Shown here in pieces: positions 11,001 to 21,900 of a stretch of 64,000 bases of DNA (positions are counted from its first letter, which is position 1; every line of letters begins with the position of its first letter). Source of the stretch: Chlamydomonas sphaeroides (lineage: Eukaryota > Chlorophyta > Chlorophyceae > Chlamydomonadales > Chlamydomonadaceae). Made by a program: the position numbers and the translations under genes. Below the pieces are notes generated by a model. It was given only the letters and a program-made list of their open reading frames with translations. It did not search any database and was not told the origin of the DNA. The stretch lies in NCBI GenBank assembly GCA_001662425.1, contig BDDC01000082.1, positions 59,007 through 123,006 on the forward strand, read 5' to 3'.

Positions 11001-14000
11001 ACGCCACGCCCCCTGGCTCCGACACGAACCTGGCGCCTGCTTTCGCTGCTGCCGCCCAGACGCGTCCGAGGAGTACGGCGAGGAGTGCCGCGGCCTGGTG
11101 GATGCGCTGGTGGAGGCCAACGGCCCCGAGCTGCTCATCCAGCGGCTGGCGGGCTTCAAGGAGGAGGCGGACGACGAGGCGCGCGCGGTGCAGCACTGCC
11201 TGTCGGTGGTGGAGAACATGGTCGAGGTGGGCGGTCAGGAAGCGGGCAGGGGCGGCGAGAAGGGCAGGGGCGGGGGGGGGGAAGGGCAGGGCAGGGCACG
11301 GGGAAAGGGCAGCTGTGGTGGGGATGGTGGCGGAGGACGGGAGGCGGTGGCGGAGAAAACGGTCGAGGTGGGTGGAGCAGGCAGGGCAGGGGGCGGGGGA
11401 ACGGCCCACGCATCCTGTGCGCCTCACCGCCAGCCGTCAACCCCTCGTAACCCTCCAACGTCAGCCTGCGGGCCCCACGGCCCCCCTGCCGCTGGTGTTC
11501 CGTCTCCCCAGATCCAGCCCGAGCTGGCCACCACCTTTGTGGACAAGACCAAGCTGCTGTCGTGGCTGCTGCGGCGGCTCAAGAAGCGCGAGTTTGACCC
11601 CAACAAGCAGTACGCCAGCGAGGTGCTGGCCATCCTCATGCAGGTGCGTCCCCGGGGCCTGGCGGGCGGGGGAAAGATTAGGGGGGGGCCGCGTGGCGTG
11701 TTTTATGTGTTTGGGGGGCGGGGGGGGGCAGAGGTGCTGGCCGTCCTCATGCAGGTGCGCACCTAGGGGCATTCCACTGTCCGTCTCTCCTCTCCCATTA
11801 CATACCCCTTCCCAGGGCCGCCCCTGACCCCCCACTCCACTCACAATTCCGCATACCCTCCCCCTCTCGCAACCCCTACCCATTCTATACCTGCCCTGCC
11901 CCACCCCCAGGGCTCGCCCTCCAACCAGGCCAAGCTGGGCGCCGAGAACGGCATCGACCTGCTGCTCACCTGCGTGGCGCAGTACAAGAGCCGCGACCCG
12001 GGGCCGGGCGAGGAGGAGGAGTACATGCAGAACTGCTTCGACGTGCTCTGCGCCTGCCTAATGCAGCCCGCGCACAAGGCGGCGTTCGTCAAGGTGCGCG
12101 CGGACCCGGGCGGCGGCCGGGGCTGGGGAGGGGGAAAAAAGGATGGGGAGGTAGCGGGTGGACGGCCTCTCGCGGTGTGTAGCGGGTGGGGGCATTGCTG
12201 CTCAGGAAGCTTCCTGCCCACCCGCCCTTGTTGTTGAACCCCGCCGCGGGCTAAGGGCGTGGAGCTGATGCACCTGATGCTGCAGTCCCGTGCCTCGAAG
12301 CCCCTCGCCCGTGCCAAACCCAACTCTGCGCTCCCCCCTCCCGCTCCTTCCCCCTCGCTCACCAGGCTGAGGGCGTGGAGCTGATGCACCTGATGCTGCA
12401 GTCCCGCCGCCAGTGCCGCTACGGCGCGCTGCGCTGCATCGACTACGCCTCCACCCGCTACTCGCCGCCCACCGAGAAGCTGGTGGACCTGGGCGGGCTC
12501 AAGCAGCTCTTCGGGCTGTTCATGGGCAAGGCTAAGGTCAAAGGGCCGCTGGGTGAGCGGGGAGGCGGGAGGCAGGCGGACGGGAGGTGGGTGAGGGCCG
12601 AGGAGGCAGGCGGGACGCAGGCCAGTGCCACCGACTGTGGATAGTTGGCGGCTCAGGGCCCAGGCGCGCCGGCCGCCTCTTCGTGCTGCCCGCCGCCCGC
12701 TGCCCTCCCCTTGCTGACATCACGCTCTGCACGGCGCCCTCGCTGACCTGTGGCCCTCCCCTTCCCTCTCCCTTCCCCTCCTCCCCTCGCCGTCCATCCC
12801 CCTTCCCCATCCGCCAGGCGAGCACGACGTGGACTCGGAGGTGGAGGAGCGCTGCGTGTCGCTGATCAGCAGCGCGCTGCAGCAGCTGCCCGCAACAGGC
12901 CGTGGTGCGGCGCGGCGGGAGCGGCTGCTGGCCAAGTTCGTGGAGTCGGAGTTTGAAAAGACGGACCGCCTGATGGAGCTGCTCTTCAGGTGGGGCGGCG
13001 GGGGAGTCATGGGAGGGGGGACAGGCGGAAGGGGCGGGGCGCGTGGGTGGGGCGTGCGGGGATGGGGCCGAGGGGTGGTGCCGCCTCGGGGAGCTGCTGC
13101 TGGGGTGGGGGAGGGCGCCCCCCAATGGCGCAGCGCAGGAACGAGCAGGACCGTGCGCGTGGCACGACCGAAGCGGCCGCGTGGTGCCACGATGGCACGG
13201 CACGGCGCGGCAGCACCCTGCCGGTATGGCTTGCCCGCGCCCCGCATGACTCTCTTGCTCCCCCCCCCGTCGCTGTGCGCCGCAGGTACCAGGCGCGCGT
13301 GCGGGCGGAGGAGCAGCGGTTGGCGGCGGCGGCGGAGGACGAGGAGGAGGTGGGCGCCGGTGGGCGGCTGCGAGATGGAGCTGGCAAGATGGGCGCGATG
13401 GGCGCCTGGGGGCCAGGAACAAGCCCACAGCCGGTGCCGTACACCCCCGTGCCACCATGCCGTACCACACCTCTCGCGCATCATGTTCCCCGCCCCCACG
13501 CCATCACTCCCTGTCTCCCGGCTCCTGGGTGAAGGAGAAAGGCTGTTGATGGGCCAGTAGCAGCCGCCACACGCGCACCCAGTGTCGTACACACAACCGT
13601 GCCACCATGCCGTACGTAACCCTGCGCCACGCCGCCTCTCTCCTGCCCACGCGCGGCTCCTGCCTCCCCGCAGCTGGACGAGGACGAGCTGCTGCTGGCG
13701 CGCATGGACGCGGGGCTGTTCACGCTGCAGCAGTGCTGCATCGTGTTCGGCAACCTGTGGGCCACCGGCGACGCGGGGCTGCGGCGGCGGCTGCTGGCGC
13801 TGCTGCACCAGAAGGGGCAGAGCCTGGGGCCCGTCAGGTGCTTGGGGAGGAGGGGCGCAGAAGGGTGCTGTGGGGGGTGCTGAGGAGGTTGCTGAGGGCG
13901 GTGCGGGGAGGCGGGCTGCAGGGCCTTGGTGCGGCGCGGGGAGCAGGGCTTGCCCCCGGGTGCCCTCCTTGCGGTGCTGCCTCGTTCCGGCGCCCCGCCC

Positions 14001-15911
14001 CCGCCCTGCTCCCCTCCCGGGGCTTGAGCCAGCGCGCCCGCTGTCCCTACGCCACCTGCCTACCTTCCCCATCCCACCCGCTAGGGAGGTGTTGCTCCAT
14101 TAACCGGCATCTCCCATGAACAGAATGTCGCCATGTTGACGCACACCTCCCGAACCGACAGGGAGTTGCTGCTCGAGTACTTCAACTCCATAGGCACCGA
14201 AGGGGGGCCCGAGGAGGCCGACAAGAGCAGGGCGCACGTGCGGGCGCTGCTCGAGGTGGGCCGGGGGGCGGTGGGCAGAGAGAGGGCTGCACCCCTGGAA
14301 TGGACGCCGCACGGACCGCATACGCCCATAGGCCATAGCCAAGCAAAGCCGCATGAACGGGGTGGCCAGGGAGGGCAGGCAGGCGGGCAGGGGCGCCGGG
14401 GATGCCTCACGAGCCGTCAGCGCAGACCCCGACGCCGTCGGGCTATGGCGCCAGGCGCCGGGGCGGGGCCATGGCGCCAGGCGCTGGAGGTTGAGGATGG
14501 CCCAGGCAGCCTGCCTCTACGCATCGTGCCGCGGCGCCTGCAGGCCACCCTGCACCCGGCCCGCAAGCGCGCGTCATAGCGCTAGCAAACCGGCTGCGCA
14601 ACACGCCACGGAGCTGTGGCAGCATGGGGGCCTGGAAGCGTGCATGGAATGCGTGCCGCGTCCTGCCTTGACCTGCCCGCCTTGGGCTCGCAACCTCCGC
14701 CCTGTGGCCATAGTCGCTGGGAGCCGACCTGGAGGAGGTGGCCGCGGGGCCGGCCGCCGCCGGCGCGGGGCCCAGCGGCGGCGCCGCCGCCGACGGCGAC
14801 GGCATGGACTTGGACGAGGAGGGCGAGGCGCCGCCGCCGCCGCCGCTGCCTCCGGGCAAGGCCGACGCGGGGCCGCCTTCGTCCAGCGGCAGGTGCGGCA
14901 GGTCATGGGGCAGGCGGCGGAAGAGGAGCCCCAAGCTCGGCGTCCCTGCCCGAGGCGTGCATCCCGCCGGCCCTCACCCCCGGCTGCCAACCCTCCCTCA
15001 GGCGCAAAGCGGACGCCGACCTCATGCCGCCCCCACCGCCGCCGCCCCCGGCTGCGCCGGCTGGCGCGGCCCGCGACCGCGAGCTGCGGCCCGAGCGGGA
15101 AGAGGGCGAGGACGTGGTCGAGGGCGGCGCGGGGCCGGGCTCGGACCGGGACCGCGAGCGCGAGCGGGACGGCAGGCAAGGGCGAGGACACTGGGTGATA
15201 GCCAAGGAGGGGAAAAGCGTGCTCGGCTCTGCAGCGGGGGATGCGGCCAAGCCTGCGTGCTGTGCGTGCTCGCGGCCCCTGATGAAGGCGTCGGGACTGA
15301 TGCCGGCCCGGCTGCCCTCGTCCCCAGGTCCGGGCGCGAGCGCGGCGGCCGAGACGCCAAGCCGGCCGAGGCCAGGGACAGCAGAGAAGGCGGCCGCGAG
15401 CGCGAGCGGGGCCGCGAGGACCGCGATCGCGACCGGGACCGCGAGGACCGCGACCGCGACCGGGACCGCGAGGACCGTCGTGACAAGGACAAGGACAGAG
15501 AGCGCGAGCGGGACCGCGAGAAGGACAGGTGCGCGCTGGGGTGGCGCGAGGGCTGTGAGGATGGCGCGGTCCGTTGCCCGAGGCGCGACTGTTTAGCAGT
15601 TGCGGCGCTCCACGCGTCAACTGCAGCTTGGCGGTGACCGCAGCAGCTGTAGCGCCCTCCTGCCAGATGAGCGCTTGGTGACGGCGGCCGGCTGCTTCCC
15701 GCTCGTGTGCTGTTGCGCCTTCTGCAGGGAGCGCGACCGTGCGCGCGACTCGAGCCGCCGTGAGCGTGACGCGGAGCGGGAGGACGGCGAGGAGCGGCGC
15801 AAGAGCAAGGACAAGGGAAGGGAGCGGGACAAGGAGCGGGAGAAGGAGAGGGAGCGGGAGAAGGACCGCGGTGATCGCCGGGACCGGGACCGCGACCGCG
15901 ACCGGCGGTGA
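8092..15911 (+). CDS. CTNNBL1: Beta-catenin-like protein 1 (spliceosome-associated armadillo-type protein) with RE/RD-rich tail
   Basis: Seventeen exons join in phase to 833 residues: 8092-8237, 8474-8633, 9912-9968, 10277-10378, 10602-10737, 11060-11226, 11512-11643, 11911-12093, 12366-12552, 12818-12989, 13286-13349, 13674-13837, 14162-14255, 14714-14892, 15002-15175, 15328-15528, 15728-15911. Residues about 100-588 follow the CTNNBL1 family: YKENLALRLKHADQPDKFLDSE, HENTDIAADTCEVLAEMT, AVQHCLSVVENMVE, LLSWLLRRLKKREFDPNKQY, EKTDRLMELLFRY. Family members are nuclear armadillo-repeat proteins tied to the Prp19/CDC5L part of the spliceosome. The N-terminus has a GPKPGYAFKFGEHGLGYY motif. After the fold, about 245 extra residues hold acidic and proline runs, then long Arg-Glu/Arg-Asp repeats like those of splicing factors; the usual protein ends near the fold. 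The intron after exon 15 appears to be GC-AG. The ATG is the first Met of the conserved N-terminal frame. Confidence 0.9.
11731..11759 (+). repeat. Copy of the end of CTNNBL1 exon 7 inside the next intron
   Basis: These 29 bases match 11620-11648, the last coding bases of exon 7 plus its splice donor, with one mismatch. The copy keeps the donor-like GTGCGC and lies 111 bp downstream of the original. Confidence 0.9.
12251..12290 (+). repeat. Copy of the start of CTNNBL1 exon 9 inside the preceding intron
   Basis: These 40 bases match 12367-12406 (start of exon 9) with a single difference. The copy sits 116 bp upstream and lacks the AG acceptor: it is preceded by CGGG where the exon has CAGG. 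Confidence 0.92.
13434..13615 (+). repeat. Pair of ~33-bp direct repeats in CTNNBL1 intron 11
   Basis: Bases 13434-13465 and 13582-13615 are near-identical and share the 18-base core CGTGCCACCATGCCGTAC. A shorter match (CACCATGCCGTAC) occurs in intron 4 near 10407. The unit may be a dispersed intronic repeat family. Confidence 0.75.
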
Positions 15912-16382
15912 GGGACGGGCGGCTGCAGCGGCGGTTGCGGGTGTCCGAGCGTGCGTGCGTTGGTGCTGGCGGGGTAGGCGTGTGGGTGCCGGCAGGAGCG
16001 GCTCGCGGGACGCAGCGTGTTGGTCTCGGGCGGACGGAGGGGGAAGCCGGGCTGCGGCTGCGGCTCCTTACTTGACACGGCGGGAACGGGGGCGGCGTGC
16101 TAGCTGGGGTGGGGGGACGGCGGCGAGGGGCGCTGCCACTGGTTCTGTGGCTGTGTTGGGTGCGCTGGGCAGCAGGGCCTCCCAGCTCGTGCCGCTGCGC
16201 TGATGATGCGAGCGGCCGTGATGGGCTAGGCGCCAAGCCTCGTCCTTGGATGGCCGTCGGCTGGTGGTGTGGCAGCCCGTGCGCGTGTGCCGGTCACGCG
16301 CGCACCGTGTTACCACTCGGACGCGGTGATGCAGTGATGGACAGCCGCGGGTCAACGGCTGGTGGAGTCCCGCAAGTAGGGG

Positions 16383-16387
16383 TGTAA
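16383..16387 (+). terminator. Candidate TGTAA polyadenylation signal of CTNNBL1
   Basis: TGTAA is the usual polyadenylation motif of chlamydomonad nuclear genes. This copy is about 470 bp after the CTNNBL1 stop codon. Use of the site is inferred from position only. Confidence 0.5.
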
Positions 16388-18918
16388 CACATCCCTCCTC
16401 GCTTCCTTGGTTTGGCAGCCCGGCACAGCGGCGGCCAGCATGGGGGCGAACAGCTGCAGGCGGCTGGGTGCGGTTGTGCGGTACGGGAAGAGGGCTGGAT
16501 GGACTGGCGGCCCCGGATCCCAGGGAGAGAGGGTCGAGTTCCGCCGAGCTGGGGTGAGCTTTCTTCTCTCCTACCGCGCGCGCAGGTAAGCCGCTAACGA
16601 GGTAGCATCTAGCGCAACGCTGCGTACTCGTACAGCACACATCCCTGTCTCACCGGTTGCTTTGCCAACGCACACCGCGCGTTGTCACCAACCCTGGGCA
16701 TGTCGCGTGCGGGGTGGTACTCTATGACGAACCTGAAAGTGAACACACACGCGCATACTGGAGCCTGCCCGACCCCGGCTTTCGGCCCACAACGCTCTGC
16801 GATACGGCGGCGTCGGCGCCTCTCCATCCGAGCCATAACTGAACACCCTACAAACAAGCTACGATCCTTCACAACCGAACCATCCTTCCTTTCCGCCAGC
16901 CACGCCGCCTGCCTCTCAGCGACTGGGCACCCATAATATGATTGCGGACCTGCGTGCTGCCTTCTCGGACCCGTTCGCGTTCTTCTTGTCGTACCTGCAG
17001 CGCCGCCTCCGCCGTGTGACATGCGGCCGCCCACACACACACACGCGCCCAGCATGCGCAGCCCGGCGCCGCAAGCAGCCGCCGGCGCCAGCCCCGTTCT
17101 TGCGCTCCATCCGGCAGGCGACCCGAGGTCGGCGGGGGCTGTGTTCCCCAGCCAGGCGCGCGGACGCCAACCCACACGCGCAAGACACAATGCCACCCAA
17201 ACATCACCGCACCCAGAAGCCCATCCTTGATACCCCAACACATGACATCGCGCAGCGCGCATGCCGGACCCACGCCCCACATTGCGGTCGCGCGTTGCAC
17301 GCCAGGTGCATTCACCCCCAAAGCAAGCCTCCCGAATCCCGCATGCACCACGGCTGCCGCCCACGTACACGCACACCCGCTCAGCACGCGCAGCAGCTGC
17401 AGCTGCGCAGCAGCCAGCTGCGCTGCTCTCCCTGGCGCGCTCACGGTTGCACGGCCGCAGCCGAATGCGGTAGATTGCTTTCGAAGTCATCAAGGGTTCT
17501 TGAGGTCCTGCCTGCTGCGCGCACGGTACAGCCGTCCCCGGTCGGTCCGTCTACAGACGCACAGGCGAGCGAGCGGCGGGAAGCCGTCAGCGCGCGGCTC
17601 CTGGTTCGTTCTGAGGATGCGACGCCAGCTCGTTGCTCCGACCAACAAGTCAGCCAGCCCGCATGACACGTACACACACACGTTTGCCGCGATGTATGCA
17701 TGTCGAGGAGGCTCGCAACATACATCTTGCCAGCAACGGACAGTGCAGCTGCGTCCGCAGCCCCTTCATTCCTGTTTGGCGGCACTTTTGCCTGCAGGTC
17801 CAACAGCTGCCGTGGTGGCTACAGGAAAACACACAGCTTCCAACGTGACAACAACATCCATGGAAGACGCGCATGTCCCCATCAGAATGGGAAAATGGGG
17901 GCACCCCCATCCCGTCCTTCACCTGGGGCTGCCGGCCGCGGCCCCGCCATCGGGGTTGAAACGCAAACGCCCACCACCCTCCCTGGGACGCGACCCCTCG
18001 TCCCTTAACCCGGACATGGCCGGGGCATGCTTGCGTGCAGTAAGATATGCATACGGCAGCTGCCCACCGACCGCGCGCTTTAGCGCGGCCGCTATCGGAA
18101 CAGCCGCCGACCAGCCAGCCAGGCACGGCCAGGAGGCAGGGCCCGCGTGCTTGGCCGCCGACGCGAGGCCAGGACCCGGCCAAGGACCGGCCAGGCGGCT
18201 AGCAGCCAGCAGCGCGCCTCGACCTGGACTGCAAGGCAGCAGCCAGCGTCTCCCCCACTTTGAGCAAGGCGGCATCCATGACAAGAAAAACCGCAGCTCG
18301 AACGAGACATTCGCCCGCCAGCTGGCCTGTCGTCCGCCGTACGCCGTACGGACGCCTCGCTCGCAGGCTCAACGGCGGCATGCATGCTGGGTCCACACAC
18401 ACGGCAAGGCGGACATATCGCAACGCACCAGCACATCAACGGTACGTTGCCTAGCTGCCTCAACAGACTCCACACAAGCCACTCTCCACGTACACACGGC
18501 AAGGCCCCACACAATGCAAAGCACCGACACATGAAAGGTATGGGCCCTAGCTGTCTGTCTAGCTAGCGCACGGCGGGCGGGGTGCCAGCATGCCCCATTA
18601 CCAGGTATCATCCGCGCCCTTGACTTCATATTGTCTTCCATAACGTAACCAGTTCGTTCGGTGCGGCCGGGCCTCTGCTCCGGCCCTGAGAGTACGCATC
18701 CATCCCAGACCAGGGGAGATCTCCCCTGTCCCAGCCAGCCCATCACTCGCCCCTCCATCCACAGCCTCAACTACCCCTCTACCCGCTTCACCAAATGACG
18801 GGCCCCTGGGCTGCCGCAACTCGGCGGTCGTAATCAGGCACTCCTGGATTCCTGTGCAGGATGGCTGCCCGCACAAAGTCCGTCCGCTGTCAAAGCCGAC
18901 ATGCACCTTACCCGTACC
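16388..18918. other. Convergent 3' flanks; no gene seen
   Basis: The plus strand from about 17000 on is rich in CA/AC, so the minus strand is GT-rich, as in the 3' UTRs of this kind of genome. It is best read as the long 3' UTR and downstream flank of the minus-strand cyclase. I saw no TTACA to mark its end. The open frames across 17227-18534 have no domain and mirror this composition. Confidence 0.45.
18151..18250 (+). repeat. Dispersed ~105-bp repeat, copy 1
   Basis: This segment matches 21092-21196 in the same orientation, at roughly 80-85% by eye. The shared core is GGACCGGCCAGGCGGCTAGC followed by CAGCCAGC and GCAAGGCAGCAGCCAGCGT. Copy 1 lies in the 3' flank of the cyclase gene. Confidence 0.85.
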
Positions 18919-21900
18919 TCACACCCACGCCTGCGCAGCAGCGATGGCGCGGCCCTGCTGCCCAGACGCCAGAGCAGGCCGCAGCTGACGCGGCGCCACG
19001 GTCGGCTCCGCCCAGCCGCCGGCGCTCGTAAGGCGGCTGGCGCGCTGGCTGCTCACGGCGCCGCCGCCAGGCAGCCGTCCGCTGTCCCCGCGGCTCAGCG
19101 CGCCGCCGGCCGATCGCCGGTGCCTCCAGCTGCTGCCGCCTTCCGAGGCCTTTGCCGGCGGCGTGGGCAGCATTGCGGCCAGTTCCACGCGTTCAAGGCA
19201 GCGCTGCACTCCGTATGCGTTAGCGCCGCCGGGCACGCGCCAAGCCCACGTGTCTTTATTGGTGTCGGTGAAAGGTGAGGTGCCGGCGCCGGCGGCTGCG
19301 CCGGCGGCGGCCGCGGCGGCCGGGACGCCGGCGGCCGGCGCCTCGCGGTGAGGGCGCCAGAGGAACGTGTCCATGTGTCCCTTGCCCTTGACCTGCAGCC
19401 GGGGTGTGTGGGGAGTGAGGTGGTGGCGGGGGATCAAGGCCCCTGCAGCGAGCAGTCAGAACGCATGCGGTGCAGGGGTGGCCCGAGTCTGCAGGCCCCG
19501 AGGTTCAGTCTCGTGCCGCCTGTGTGCTCGTTGCCACCGGCCTCGCCTCGGCTAACGGCGGTGCAGGCAGGCAAACGCGGCCCCCCCGTGCGGCACCCAC
19601 CTCGATGCCGCCCGTGGCCTCCCACCCCTCCTTGAGGCGCGGCGCCAGGCGGCGGTACACGTCCGCCGACGCGTGGATGGCGCCGGCCACACCTGAGGGC
19701 GGCGCAAGCGGGACGCTGGGGACGTGACTCGAGGCTTGGTGCAGGAGCGAGCAGCGCGGCCATGGAGCCAGCACACACCACAGCGGCCACACGGTCAGGC
19801 CCCACACATCCCTTGGCCCGGGCCCAGTGCCAGGATCGGGTTCGCAGGATTGCAGGCACAGGTTCTTGACCCCGTCTGAATCCTTCAGTGCCGCCAGCAG
19901 CTAGCTGCGAGCCCAAGGCAGCGAGGGGATCCGTCGACTGCCTTTGCGTACTTTCGCTTTCTTTGACTGCAGCCCAGTCATGCGCGCACACACACAGCCC
20001 CCCGGACCCACCCGTCGACTCCATCCTGCTGGCCGTGTTGACCGTGTCGCCTGCGGGGAACAACGGTCGAGCGAGGCGCGGGCGAGCTACTGGGTCGCGG
20101 CGCTTGCCGTGTGCGAGCTGGCCAGCCAGCCAGCCAGCCGGCCGGCCAGCCGTGGGGTATGTGTGCAGTCTCGCAGCGCCTGCCACTGCCTCGGGGCTCA
20201 CCGAACAGGCAGAATCGCGGCATGTGGGTGCCCACGACGCCGCTGACCACGGAGCCGCAGTGCATGCCGATGCGGATCTCCACCGGCTGCCCCGTGGTGG
20301 GCATGCGCACCTCGGCGGCGGCGGCCAGCATGGCCTGGGGGCGCGGGGCGGCCGGTCGAACGTACGTGTGGTTTGGGAGCAGGATACGGCATGCGGCGTC
20401 CGTGGGTCGAGGCCAGGGGCCAGGCCCGGCCGGCGCTCGCTTGAGCATCCTGCTCCCTCCTCCCTCCATGTAGGCGAGAAAGCTCAGGCCCACCCAGCCC
20501 CATCCGCCCGAGTCGCTGCTCCCAAGCACGCACGCCTGCTTGCGCCCGAGCGGCGTACGTCCCCGGCAGCGGCCCAACGGTCGCGGCGGTGCTGGACCCC
20601 AGGCACGTACCTGAGCAAAGCCGAACACCCGATCCGCCTGTAGGGGGTCCTGCCTGCTGTTGCGGTCGCGCACGGCCGCCATGCCGTCGTCGTCCTCGTG
20701 GACCAGACCGCCGGCCACAAAGTAGCAGTCTGGCGGCGCGGGCGGGTGCGCAGCGCAGGCGACAGGTTGTGTCGGCACCCGCATGGTACAGGGCGGGGCA
20801 GGAAGGGAAGCGGCACAGCTTGCGAGCGCTGTTGTGCGTGGCACAGCGCCGCCCCTTGGCTTGCATGCCTTGGCCGGCAACCCCAGGACCGCATGCGCTT
20901 GCCCTGCCTGGCTCACCTCCGATGGTCTCCACCTTGAACACGCCGTACTTGTCGAGGCAGGCGTCGTAGCGGGAGTAGAGGTCGTTGAGCAGGGTCATGA
21001 CCTGGTTTGAGCGACGGGCACGGCGGGCGGCAGCGCTGGTGGGGCCGCGCTCGAGCAAGGGCCCGAGGATGCTGGTGGATCGCTTGCTTCTTGGCCAACG
21101 GCGCGAGGCCAGGACCCAGGTAATCAAGGACCGGCCAGGCGGCTAGCAGCCAGCAGTGCGCCTCCCACCGGCCCGCAAGGCAGCAGCCAGCGTAGACCCA
21201 GCTCCAGGCCAGGCCAGGCCAGGGCACGGCACCGCGGCAGGCGCTGCACGGCACGTCGCGTACCTGCTGCGGGCCCACCTCCTTGCACATGGGCGTGAAG
21301 CCTGTGTCAGAAGCACACGGGGTCCGTCGGCGGTGGGGCGGCGCCGGCGCAGAGCTTGGGCACGGCGGCACATAGCGCGCCGCCGCTCCCGCAGAAATGC
21401 ACGAGCGCTCGCGCACCAACATGCCACGCAACGCTGTTGCTTGTGATAATGCTTGCGGCAACACGACGCCTCGCGACACGCACCCTTGATGTCGGCGAAC
21501 AGGAGAGTCACCTGCCGCAGGGGCATCATGGTGTGTGTGCGGTGAGGGCACGACGAGGAGCGAATCCCAGTTACGGCAGCACATATGGCAGCTTGTGCAA
21601 CCGCATCTGCAAGCCATGAGCGCTGCGCTAGATTGCCAACGCATGAGCGCCCCCGGGTCGGCCTAGCCCAGCTCAGCCGTCCATCCATCCCTCACCTCCG
21701 GGTGGGCTGTGGCGAGGGCGTTGCAGTCAGATATCACCGGCTGCCAGCGGCCGTTGCCTCCGCGCGGCGCGGCCGAGGCCGCGCCCGGGCCCCAGGCGGC
21801 CGTCCACTGCTCCGTGATGTGCTGCAGGATGTGGCGGGGGAAGCTGCGTCGAGGAGGCCCGGAGGCCGGGGGGGAAAGGGGAAGGGGAAGGGGCGTCAAC

